A stretch of 64,000 bases of DNA from Sanghuangporus weigelae (lineage: Eukaryota > Basidiomycota > Agaricomycetes > Hymenochaetales > Hymenochaetaceae). The translations under genes were made by a program, and so were the position numbers. The notes under the pieces were generated by a model that saw only the letters and a program-made list of their open reading frames with translations, did no database searches and had not been told where the DNA came from. Every line of letters starts with the position of its first letter. Position 1 is the first letter of the stretch. Below, piece by piece: positions 37,939 through 48,674 of the stretch. The stretch is taken from positions 124,001 through 188,000 of the forward strand of contig CP137324.1 of the NCBI GenBank assembly GCA_033182465.1, in the 5' to 3' direction.

Positions 37939-38978
37939 ATGGTTCAGAAAATTTACTTGTTTCGTCATGGTATGCACGCTTCATTTCAGTAGGTTTTGAT
38001 TCTTAATGTGCTTGTACAGGAGAGCGTCTTGCATGGTCTTTAGACGTCTGGTAACGTTTCCTGTATTTTCAGGAAGCCGCAAACCAACTCGTGTCAAATA
38101 ACAGGGAGAATCGGACGGGGAATCCCAATGACGACCCTCTTTCGCCTCTTGGAATAGTAAGCCGTACTGTTTTAAAAACATCACGTCCCACAGTACCAAA
38201 ACTTGCCAAGGAACAAGCGGACGAAGTGGCTGCGCATTTTCAGGCATTACCAGAGTCAGATCGGCCGACTGCAATTTTCTGCTCACCAACGTGTAAGTTT
38301 TTTTTTGCTTGTTCTATCGGCATCCTTATCTCAACCACCTTACAATTGATTCCGCTGCCATTGATGTTGGACATAATAGATAGATGCCTACAGACAGCGA
38401 TGCCGATATCTTCAGTCCTCGGAGTTCCTACTTTTATTGAACATGGTAACTGTGCATCATGTTGCCGATGAAGTCAAATAGGCATGGGTAAAATGCTCCG
38501 CAGGTCTAGGTGAATAACTTAAGCCGCTTCCCAATGGTGAACAGCATCCGCGACCAGATACAGGCGAGAAGCTACGAAAGCTCTTTCCACGTATTTTAAC
38601 CGAATGTACGAGTACGCACTTTCCATCGGAATTTGGAGAGAGTCTCGATGACCTCTTCTCTCGTCAGGTCTCGTATTCATATCAACTCTCTCTCAGAAAC
38701 TTTCTAGAAGGCAAGATATGGGAACGACAAGATACCAAAAGATTCTTCTCGTCGGATATGTTATCCTCCTTCTTGCAATCATCGCTGTACTTCTGGACAA
38801 TCGCACACTGTCGCTTCGCATGGGTTGCGCCACGCTCGGTATTCTTTGCCATGACGAACAGGATATACGGGGCTGCGAAGGAATGGAAAAGTGCCTAGAG
38901 AGGGTAGATGGTCCTGTTGTCAATTCAACTTCCCGTACTTTTGGCTTCTCACAGCCATTTGAAGAGCGGGGTGGTTAA
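37939..38978 (+). pseudogene. Degenerate histidine phosphatase (phosphoglycerate mutase family)
   Basis: Pieces of a histidine phosphatase can be followed in order. MVQKIYLFRHGERLAWSLD gives the RHG nucleophile motif across an intron (37970-38019). Then come RTGNPNDDPLSPLG, EQADEVAAHFQALPESDRPT, IFCSPTYRCLQTAMP (needs a canonical intron 38292-38381 or so) and PTFIEHGLGE. Defects: the only intron that could join SLDVW to the next block would be about 22 bases and breaks the frame; a TAA follows EHGLGE directly where family members have a Trp or Tyr; and the region that should carry the second catalytic His (as SHAA/THAA) reads VGYVILLLAII. The C-terminal piece (SLRMGCATLGILCHDEQ) is still recognisable up to the stop at 38976-38978. 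I call it a pseudogene. Confidence 0.65.
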
Positions 38979-39955
38979 AGACTGCGGTCTTGAAGACGTG
39001 TGACCGATAAACTCGTTAAATCTCGTCACTTGAGATCTGTACAATATATGTTATGGATATGGCGCAGGTCCTCGTTACCTATTGTATACTATCGCATGCG
39101 ATATTCTGAAAGAAGATTTTATCGTTTCTTCAAAGACCGTACGCTGTGAAACGAATCGTGAGGGGATTCCTATGTGTACGTGCTGCCACGGAGATGCGAA
39201 CAGCATCCGCTCGCGTCCGCGAAGTTGAGGATGAGGCTTCTCTCGGACTGTCTCGTCGCCGATATTTGTCCCGATGGACCGAAATGATCGCAGAATCCTG
39301 AAACCGCTGGTCACGGTAAATTCTAGCCTGAAGCCAGCTAAGAAAGAGTTGGTTATCCGACTAGAAGTCGAGACATTCCCGGGTCATCGGAATGGTCGAA
39401 TGCCTCAGCACGCATTAGCGAAGGAGAGTGGAGGCAAATGGACATCGGTATTTACAATACTATTCTCCGAAAAGGTTGCTGAAAATTATGTGAGTAACGT
39501 TGAAGTACAATGACAGGCGATATTCTCAGACATCTGGTTTTGCAGTTACCAAATCAGAGCAAAAGACTCGAGCATTTGTACATTAGTTATAGTACCACAC
39601 TGGCGATGAAACAATCTCGGAGAGCAAGATACTCAGGTTCTCAACGTGCGAGCTGCTTGAGAAAGCGTCGATAGAAGTACTTCCAATTCCAATGCGATGA
39701 TTGAGCCTAGCCAGTGATGCCGCCTTGTAACGAGCAGAGATATTGTTGTCAAGAAAAAAAAAGAAGAACAAGAAAATGATGACAGCTTGAAGAACCAAAA
39801 GGGAAGCCCCGTCGAAAGGCGATAACATCATGTCACGCGTGCGGGATTTCCCGCCCCTTCGCGTCCCCAGCCACCGACTTTCTTGTCGTCGACCCTCATC
39901 CCGCCCGTCACCGCCAGCATTCATCGCGGCCAAGATTACGGTGCTGAGCGCCGGT
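38979..39955. other. Intergenic region before MED19
   Basis: Nearly 1 kb. A 79-codon ATG frame at 39274-39513 (+) contains no motif. A- and AG-rich words near 39750-39775. The MED19 promoter should lie in the last few hundred bases. An upstream in-frame ATG at 39830 could extend MED19 by 42 codons. Confidence 0.5.
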
Positions 39956-41370
39956 ATGGATGTCGACAAGCTCGACCAATCCTTAGTGAAAGGAGAGACG
40001 CGAGTTAACGCAGAAGCCGGACCCTCGTCGCAACCCGAATTGCCAGTGGTCTTTCTTCCGCCTCAAGGTGCGTCTCGTCCAACGATGTCAAATATTATTT
40101 CTTCTAACAAATTCGCCGTTTTCTTGCTTCGCAAGGTCCACCAAGGAAGAAGGGGCCCGTTGATGGCACTCAAGATCTCATTTCGCGTTTTCAACTATTA
40201 CATGCTTACGATAAATACGTGCGACCATATGTGCACACTAGTGGGGTTGGCGAAGGCTCATCATCCTCCGCCAATTCAAGCGGACGTTTTCAGTCTCCGA
40301 GTCATGTGCAATCGGTGTCGACACCAGGGATAGTTGATAAGGGGAAGGGACGAGAAGTGCCTTTGCCGGCTTCGGCGATTTCGATGGGTGCCCCTACTCC
40401 AGGTGCCGATGGTGGCGACGGTGATGATGGAGAAGAGGAGGGGACAAAAGGCGATAAGAAGCAGAAAAATAGCTACAGACATTTGATTAAGGGCATCCCA
40501 GGTGTGCATTGCTGCATACTTCACGGCAATTGACTTGTTGACAGAGACGTTTCTTTTTCAGGTAAACATTCAATGAAGAAGGATGATCACTTGCAGTCTA
40601 TTATGCTCGTTCCGCCAAAGCAACGCATGCAAATATCAAAATTCGACCCAAGGACACAACGAGAAGCATTCACAGTTAGCCTAGAAGGACTCAAAGGGGT
40701 ACGCGTCATTTTTTCTCCTAGCTCACTTGCCCTGACGATCTATGAAAGTGGAACATCAACACACTCGTGGCGGAGTCTCCTCAAGCGCGTGAAGACCGGA
40801 AGAAGAGGGTTCGTGACGCACGGACGTTTTTGTGTCGCTCTGGTACTGATCGTGTCAGCAGAAGGAGCTTAAAAAACTTGCAAAAGCACAAGCTCAGGCA
40901 GCCCAGGCTGGTGTTCCTCTTCCGGGAGCCTTGCCGGCGACTGGTGCTTCTATAGCTCCAACTCCAGGTGCTCGTCACCCCCAAACTCCCGCATCTGCAG
41001 GTGTTGCGGGCATAGGGACTCCGCGGCCTCAAGGACCTGGGCCGGGTCCCCCAGCATATGCAACGGCACCTGGCTCGGTGGCAGGAACTGGACCGCCGCG
41101 ATCGGCAACTCCGATACCCCGGCCCGAAAGTCGTGTGAAGAAAAGAGAATTGGAGGTTGATGGTTTGCCAAATAGCAATGTTAATGCAAAGCGTCCCCCG
41201 CCAGGTAGCGCTGGCTCCACTGGAGTACCAAGACCGTCTAAACGACCCCGCACGGTAAGACATACGCCCTTTCCTCTTATATATTGAAAGGTACTCACTC
41301 TCAGATCTAGGATGGAACTATGGGTTTGCCTCCGATTCCTCAACAACAGCCTACACCCCAAGGAGTTTGA
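39956..41370 (+). CDS. MED19: Mediator complex subunit 19 (Rox3)
   Basis: Subunit of the Mediator head, bridging transcription factors and RNA polymerase II. Six exons, 39956-40067, 40136-40501, 40562-40698, 40749-40808, 40862-41254 and 41311-41370, give 1128 bases and 375 residues. The family core is KNSYRHLIKGIPGKHSMKKD followed by LQSIMLVPPKQRMQISKFD and LEGLKGWNINTLVAES, assembled across two introns. A Lys-rich helix (DRKKRKELKKLAKAQAQAAQ) is joined over the fourth intron. The C-terminal half is Pro/Gly/Ala-rich and ends in a basic stretch (KRPRTDGTMGLPPI). Start at 39956 (MDVDKLDQ) is preferred because the 42 codons from the upstream ATG at 39830 look non-coding (Arg/Ser/Pro-rich); the longer form cannot be excluded. 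Confidence 0.85.
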
Positions 41371-41972
41371 TGCGGACTAGTTTGATCGATTAAGCAACTC
41401 ATACCATACCGTTCACTCGTCCTTTGCATTTCGGAACCCTACCTTTTGACTGTGGCCATATCTCTCGCCGTCATTGCGATGTTGCCAATCTCCGTTACGT
41501 ATTTGTCGTGGAATTATATATTCCGCCGTATGCTATCTTCGCAACCCGAATACCTTTCTGGACATCGCGTCCCACCACTCCGTTCCTGTATTTCCAACCA
41601 TCTCTTGCCATCACTATCTGTCTCGCGCCATTTATCATATACATCGTCACCTCAACTCGATGAGATATGTGACGGATGCCAATTATCTCTTGTGTTAGAT
41701 GCGACAAGTTCTACACGAAAACAATTTACTGTATATACATGTTCAGCTCTCTGGCAAATTCAGATTTGCTTGCTGTCTAAATTTATCTGATTTGAAACTC
41801 AAATTTCTTACGTCGCTATAGTCTTATCAAAAACAAAAAAAAGAAAAAGAAAATCAGGAGGCCGGCGGAAGACGCCTCACGAGAAAGGAGCCTTATGTAA
41901 CACGTGCTTGATCGACGTGCCGCCAAGCGTCAACTCGGCTTGCATTGTCAGCAGCCGTCGACAACCATCATC
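41371..41972. other. Intergenic region between MED19 and OPT transporter
   Basis: 602 bases with overlapping short plus-strand frames but no motif. An A-rich stretch (AAAAACAAAAAAAAGAAAAA type) lies at about 41829-41850. Confidence 0.5.
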
Positions 41973-44746
41973 ATGGCGCTCAGACACGACTCGTTCTCAA
42001 GTCGTGCCTCCATGAACCTCCACAAATTACGGAGGTGCGAGCTATAAAAACTGGCAGAGGAGGATTTTGCTCTTCTGACGAACACAATCGTAATTATACT
42101 GTAGTTTACTGGCGCCTGAGCATGACGAAAGCGCAGGGTCGGTGCGCCCAGAGTTTACGGTCAGGGATTGCATTTAGAATCATTTTGACGCGTTTTGACG
42201 CGCCACCTCATTTGGATTTTGTAGTTTCGGGCAGTGGTCATTGGTCTTGCGATAGGTTGTTTGCTATGTTTTACCAACCTGTATTTTGGGTTACAAACGG
42301 GATGGATAAGCATGTGAGCTATCTTTTAATCGTCATTTTGGTCTCTTGTGAGGGCTGTGAGGTGCTTATTTTCCGCGAATAGGATGTCTCTTCAGTCAGC
42401 CTTACTTGGGTATTTAATATCGCTCTTGCTTCCGAAGCCTATTTCGCCACAAGAGAACGTCGTTTTACAAACTACGTCGACGGCTACTGGCACCGTGTGT
42501 ACATTCAGCGCCCAAAGCTGTTTTGGTGTTTAAATATATATTTTTTGTAGATGCCGTTAGCTGCAGGGTTTGTCGGAATACTACCTGCATTGTCCGTGCT
42601 CGATCCCGAAAAAGATGGTTCGTCACCTATCATGTTGACATGGTCGAAAGCAATATTATGGTCGTGTGCTGTCGCGTTCTTTGGGGTCTTTCTTTCTCCC
42701 CCTCTTCGAAAGCAAGTCGTAAGTATAGCCAAAATACCCTCTTGTTCGGTTAACAAAATTGTTCGATAGATTATTGAAGAACAATTGGCCTTCCCCTCTG
42801 GAACAGCCACAGCGCAACTCATTTCCGTCCTTCACGATATCCCTTCACCGGGGACAAGTAGGGCCGACGATTCGTTGCGCCACAGAAGAGGCTACACAGC
42901 AATTCGATCGGAAGATGAGCCTCGTGTCGATGAGGTCGTGACTGAAAGCGCCGAGGATGAACCCAGTCAAGAAGAGCGAGAAGTCATCCGAAAGGATGGT
43001 TGGATAGCGCTCGGAGGAAGTTTCATGGCCTCAGCGCTTATGACGGTGACATCCATTCACTCTCCTTTTTGTCCAGTCTCAATTAAAATCTTTCATCTGC
43101 GACAGCTCTTCGCATACTTTTTTCCGGTCATATTCTCGGTCCCTCTTTTTGGTCGGAACTTAGCGAAGAACTGGTTGTGGGCCTTCACGCCCAGTCTATC
43201 TTATGTTGGTCAAGGAGTGATTATGGGGTTCCCGACAGCATTAAGCATGAATTTGGTAGTTTTTCTCCTGTATGTTAGTGATTATTCGGCACTAATGTAT
43301 CGTTAGGGAATGATAGTAGGGTGGGCGATACTCTCCCCCCTTTCAAAGTACAAGGGCTGGGCTCCCGGCCCTGTTGGGGACATGACAACTGGTGCACGGG
43401 GATGGATTCTATGGACGGCTTTGGCCGTCATGGTTTCGGATAGTATTGTATCTCTTCTTCCGATTGTGCGAGAAGTTGTCACCAGGTCTGCTACGGTGCT
43501 TGCAAAGCGGGAGGGATCATTGAGGCTCCCGCGTACACCCGTAGCCCCTGGCTTCTCTGCGATCGCGCAGTCAGAAGAGGAATGCATAGATATCGAGGGC
43601 TCGAAAGACATTGAACCCCCCGATTACCTTGTGCCTACAAACTGGGTTGTCTATGGCCTTTTTCTCTCCATAGTTCTCGGCACGATGCTCGTGTGGGTTG
43701 TCTTTGGAGGAGAAGGTATCAAGCCGTGGGCGTCTGTGATAGGGTTCTTGATGGGCGGATTGCTCAGTTTGCTGGGGTGCGCAACTGCGATTAATCAACC
43801 GTAGTTCTAAAAGAAAGAAGTGAACGCGATTGTACTGATTAAGATGAACTTTCCTTAGCGTGCGCGCTTTGGGCGAAACTGACCTGAATCCTGTCAGTGG
43901 ACTTGGGAAGATCAGTCAATTGGTGTTCGCGTTTATCCAGCCTGGGAATGTGGTGGCTAACATCATCGCCGGCGGAGTCGCCGAAGCGGGAGCGCAGCAG
44001 TAAGACCGATCTGGCCTCGAAGTATTTTCTGACCTCATCATTTAATGACTCTATAACCAGGGCGGGTGACCTGATGCAGGACCTCAAGACGGGGCACCTT
44101 CTCCGTGCATCGCCCAGAGCTCAGTTTTATGGCCAGCTCATCGGGTCAGGCGTCAGCATCGTGGTTACCGCCACAGCATACTGTCTTTACACGCGTGCTT
44201 ATCCGATTCCTGGCCCCACCTTTCCGGCGCCAACCGCCTATGTATGGCTTAGCCTTGCACGACTGCTGAGTAAGTGCATCGTTGTCTCTGAATTTGCCTG
44301 TCAGTCTTATTATTTTGGACCTGGACCAAGGGAATGGCCACCTACCTGAGCGGAGTGGCACCTTCATGCTACTTTTTGCGCTTCTCTTTTCGGGAACCTC
44401 CTTCATGAAGACCTACAAGCGTACGGCTTCTTATGCGCGATGGTTTCCATCTGGAGTCGCCTTCGCAATCGGATTTCTCAATACCCCCGCGTTTAGTATA
44501 GCTCGACTTATTGGCGGTGTGGTCGAATTGCTCTATCGCCGACGACTCGCCGCCCGCGCTCGTACCGAGGGAAAGGATCCCAGCAATGTAAGTGATATTC
44601 GTCTGATTGTTGTCGCAAGTGGTTTCGTGCTTGGCGAGGGTGTCATGAGTGTCGTATCACTTGTCTTGAGAATGTGTGGGGTTGGTGTCGCCAGCTGTTG
44701 GGGCTGCGTGCCGGGAACGTGCGCAGGTTGCCCAGCTTCGGCCTAG
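41973..44746 (+). CDS. OPT-family oligopeptide/metal-chelate transporter (YSL-like)
   Basis: Multi-helix proton symporter of the oligopeptide transporter family, importing small peptides or metal-peptide complexes. First exons 41973-42034, 42105-42159 and 42225-42313 join to give PEHDESAGSVRPEFTFRAVV and then IGCLLCFTNLYFGLQTGWIS with MMSLQSALLGY, the canonical first helices of the YSL/OPT group. Further marks: LPLAAGFVGILPAL, EEQLAFPSGTATAQLI, DGWIALGGSFMASALM, YVGQGVIMGFPTALSMNLG, ILSPLSKYKGWAPGPVGDM, VRALGETDLNPVSGLGKISQ, FIQPGNVVANIIAGGVAEAG and AQQAGDLMQDLKTGHLL. The C-terminal helix region (VASGFVLGEGVMSVVSL) ends in a Cys-rich tail at the TAG 44744-44746, which is unusual and may instead hide one more splice. 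About ten introns. Confidence 0.88.
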
Positions 44747-46851
44747 CTGTGATTCTTTCCTTGCAAGTGCGTTGTGTTTCAATAGGTCTCCATATTACAT
44801 TTCTTTCGTCATTAGAGATGATGTATTGTAGTTCCTCGTTGTCCGTGCTGTGTCAATGCTATCAGTTAAGTTGTTTTCTATTTTGCTTTTGCCTTTCAAA
44901 ATTGTGGACTTATCTCTCTCTGCGCGGGATCGATGTTGATTTGCAGGCATAAATACCTCTTTGATGAAGGCTTTGGACATTTCTGATCCGCATCATGAAA
45001 CGCAGTTGCCCTAGTATGCTCTAGTGTACGGCTTAGGATGCAAATCCTGATCTCCTTCTATCTTCTCCCGGATCGTCTTAGCCAATAAAGGGATCCACGC
45101 GGGTCAACGATCACCACTCCCGCAAACTTGAGTTGGTTCGACATCCCACCTCGATCCATGCCGTTTCTCTTTCAACCTTATAATTACTTCTCAAGTGATC
45201 TTCAAAGCGTGGACTCGAGACGGGCCGTCTATAACCATGATTTACAATGTCGAACTTGGAAACTGCCCAGGGAAAATGAAGTAATATTCAGCTTTTGAAG
45301 CAACATGCCCCGTCAAGGTGCCGACGATCATTGAAGCGCTGAATGGTTCAATGTAAAGTGCGATTGTTATATTCGTGGTTACGTGGCATCAGGTGGCATA
45401 ACTCGCGCTCGAATTCCAGAAAATCCGATTGTCTACTAATTACCTTGCGTGTAACGAGGATCTGGTTCATTTCTCAGCCTTCCACGTCGGAGGATTTCGG
45501 ATACGAGCTACGGAACATGGCTCTTCACCGTGAAAAGCAACGAAATACGACTGGAATTTTACGCTATCTTCTTGCCATCTCGATGTGGTAGAATAGTGGA
45601 TAAACTATTCGTCGAAGAACGGTGTACATGGGACGTCCATAATCACACCGAACACCTTGTTTGCTTCTTCTCCTTCTCCAGTGCGTCATGGAAGACTTTT
45701 TCAATTCCCGCTTGCTGATCGGAAGATAGATAGCCTCTCCCAGATAAACGCCGCTATTTGAGCCTCGTTGGCTCCCATGCATGTGCCACCCTTAAGTTGC
45801 TGGTTCCGATAAACTTTCAACTCCTGTTGTGCGCTGAAGCCCAGGCCCCTCATCCGGATACAAGCGCGGCAGTGCTGCGCGCGAAAGTCGCTTTGGTGAT
45901 GACTGAAGAAGTTTGAGGGTTGCGGTAAGTAAGGGTCGTTGTTCTTTCTGCTTTTGGTCCTTCGTTGCAGACGGGTTCTCAGGCTCTTGACTCGTGTTTC
46001 GGGAGTTCCTGCAATCGCTATGTCCGCCTTAGCTCGGTACCTCATCTCACAAATATGCTCCGCAACCTCGTGTGCAGCAGCGTGGTGTGACCATACACTT
46101 AGTATACAAGTTTTCATCTTTCGTGCAAACTCAAATAGCTTCGTGTTCATTCTGGTGAGTGTCTGGAAACTGCTCTCGTCAGAAGAGCACACATTAATCG
46201 TTTTTTCTTGTTCTTACGATGGACGCTTTTACGGAAACCACGGTCCGATTGTTACTGAATCGCTTGCCGCGCATTCCTTGACTTCCAGAAGACGATTTCG
46301 TCTCTCACAGTATGTGAACAGGCCACTTCTGAATAATTTTTATTGAGCAAAATCACCTTCCTTTACTCACCGTACGCTTGCTACTCCACCTGGTGTCCAT
46401 GTTGAAGCCTCTTTAATGAAAGGGCGAAGCCTGACGCTATTGTGTCAGACTCACACGCATCACTTAATCCGGTTTCGATAGGAAAAGAAACATCTACGGT
46501 TACGAATTTAATGTTGGATCCGGTGATCTACAGGGCACCAGATCGATTGATTTTTAAATTTAACTCCAGTGATCTGGTAATTGGTGTATTTATCTTAACA
46601 GGGTCCGTCTTACTCTAATGGAGCTTGAATTTGGCGTTGCTTCGGGACGGAAGTAGAACCTTATAAAAGGTCCGTTCGCGCCGCTCCGATAGAAGCAATG
46701 GTTTGCCCGCGAAGATGGAACTTTGATGGCATTCTGCAATCGCATTATAGTTACAACCTGGATAATGAAGCGTGCATAGTAACTATATCCCCTCAGTCAC
46801 CCGATATTAACAAAGCTACAGGAAAGTCATCACTCGTATCAGCGCGATGTA
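44747..46851. other. 2.1 kb gene-poor region
   Basis: No gene is convincing here. A minus-strand frame at 45701-46192 (163 codons, from GTG; first ATG gives MNTKLFEFARKMKTC) has no motif, and an overlapping plus-strand frame (45939-46346) is equally featureless. An 8-base inverted repeat near 46537-46578 is listed separately. Confidence 0.5.
46537..46578. repeat. Short inverted repeat around an AT-rich loop
   Basis: ACCAGATC at 46537-46544 and GATCTGGT at 46571-46578 are perfect reverse complements separated by 26 bases rich in T and A. It could form a hairpin or mark a binding site; it may also be chance. It lies about 270 bases beyond the stop of the Zn2Cys6 mini-gene. Confidence 0.4.
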
Positions 46852-47250
46852 TCACGTTTGCTTATTTTTGTTACTGAAGAGAAACTTTAGCATTACAATC
46901 GTCCGTCTTAGTTGCAACAAACGGACTTACACTGGGACGTAAGAACACGCCAAATTGCGGCGAGCACAGTTGGCGCAGATATTCCTGCCGTCACACTTTA
47001 ATTTGCGTCCTGTATTTCAGGGTAAGTCACTGTACTCGAAAAATTTCCTCGACTTGCCTCGGCAGAATTGGCATGCTACCGGCGTCCGTCGCGGCACTCT
47101 GACGACTGGGTCGTCTGAGTCGTCGTCGTACTCGACGCTCTGAGTGGGGTTTTTCGTCTGCGATTGAGCCGAGTGGCCATAATATCCGTTACTCGGCGTG
47201 TTCCACATCATGGTGGCGGAAGTAGTGAATACCTCAGAAGGGTTCGACAT
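46852..47250 (-). CDS. Mini Zn2Cys6 (fungal GAL4-type) DNA-binding protein, 97 residues
   Basis: Three exons, 47250-47058, 47009-46931 and 46873-46852, total 294 bases, exactly 98 codons. The protein has an acidic N-terminal part (VEYDDDSDDPVVRV) and then the binuclear zinc cluster CQFCRGRKLKCDG continuing NICANCARRNLAC, with spacing C-x2-C-x6-C-x5-C-x2-C-x6-C. It stops seven residues after SYVPV. The first intron must use a GC donor (CGAG|GCAAGT), because only this join keeps all six cysteines in register; GC-AG introns of this consensus are a known minor class. No middle homology or activation domain follows, unlike most fungal zinc-cluster factors of 500-900 residues. The third exon is only 22 bases and is the least certain part. 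It could be a truncated factor or a short DNA-binding regulator. Confidence 0.6.
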
Positions 47251-48674
47251 GATAATTCGTGAGTGCTTTTGTGTCGAGGACGAGTCGTTTTCTGACTTAG
47301 ACCGACTTTCAGTCCTCGTATTTATACGTTTCTCGGAGCACAGTCTCGGGTTTTTCAGGACTGTATCAGCATCTATTCTCAACTTTGACCTGTATCAAGG
47401 GTTGCTTGCGGAATCCGGTCTCCGACCTGGACCGACTCATTTGCTTCTGTTCGAGGGTCGCCACGCTGACGGCAGGATTCACCCGCGTTCCAAACGGTAT
47501 CAATTTGTGGGAAATATCGTTTGAACCATGATACCATTCACCTTTTCTCCGCTACGCATCGTACCCGACTGTATGCCGGAGAAGACGGCAAAGAAAAGAA
47601 GTAGCGGAACTACGGTACCAGGTGACTGGAAAACAACGAGGCGAATGAACCGAATGGAAAAAAGACGTGTTGTAAGCTTTCCATGCTGTGCCCGAAGAAC
47701 ACCTTCATCTCGCCTTTTATTTACGCCTCAAAGTCAAAGCCTTTTTCTGTTTATTGTTACTCATGGATGTTTTTGAATACTTCATTATCTCGGCCATCTG
47801 AGATATCATCGCATCTACAGTTGCGCACCGATTTTATCGCCCTTCCTTTCAGAGAAATGAAATCTACCGTTCTTCCAATTTTCATACTCAGTAATAAATG
47901 CATATTCTTTCTCGATGGGATTACCCGTAAAACGCGCGTGTCATATATGGAATTGCCGTTTCGTCTTGGAGCTTGTTCCTTGGTTGAAATCTCTATGAGA
48001 AAGTTCTATGGGGATGATGGAAGCCTGTTCGAGACTCGGGTGCATTGATGATGGACTGGCGTCTCAGAATGAGTGCTGAAACCCCCGGAGGCTGTCACTT
48101 TTTGCTGTCTCATATTCAATATTGGATGGCGATAGCATTAGAAATCATTCATCGAAAGCCGGCGTCTCCACGTAAAATAGTGAGGTTCGTTGCAATTTCG
48201 GGCAGCCCCTAGATTTTGTAGAGTAATGGGCACGAGCAGTCGTATCTTCACATATCCCGAGTCAACTCAATACAACATTTGAAGGAAGTACAATTACTCT
48301 ATGAAACCACACGTTGCCTGTTTGTGAACAGAATCCTTTCTTTGCCAGAACCCGTACGATAAGGATATCCGTGTTCTTTTATGTCAAGTTGAATTGTTTT
48401 GAGCACTTCAATTCTTCGACGCGCCCTCGTTTCCAGCTTCACACAAGGATCCGCGATCCCTCTTGAGTCGGTAAGCATTTTAACATTTGTTTGTTAGACT
48501 CAGAGCTTCGAATCCTCATCAATATGTACAACCGCGAGCAAAGATCTTCGTCGGCCGAATGGGTAACGATAACATCAGAGATGACTACCTCATGGCAAGT
48601 AGCTAAATTAGAAGAAGGGCTCCACAAGATCGGCTTTTAAATTTCCCACTCGCACCTTTCGAACAGAGTGTGAA
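47251..48674. other. Intergenic region, nothing assigned
   Basis: 1.4 kb between the Zn2Cys6 gene and the GH5 stop. Two plus-strand frames (47528-47776 and 47683-48048) show no domain, and their codon make-up looks non-coding. No tRNA-like or repeat element is seen. Confidence 0.5.

Noticed and set aside
40781-41263. 160-codon minus-strand frame opposite MED19
   Set aside because: A shadow of the Pro/Gly/Ala-rich MED19 exon; such GC-rich exons often leave the opposite strand open.
45701-46192. 163-codon minus-strand frame in the gene-poor region
   Set aside because: Begins with GTG, no domain, and an overlapping plus-strand frame of similar length is just as open. Kept only as a remark in the region entry.
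47683-48048. 121-codon plus-strand frame
   Set aside because: No motif, no upstream exon and T-rich codon use unlike the neighbouring genes.
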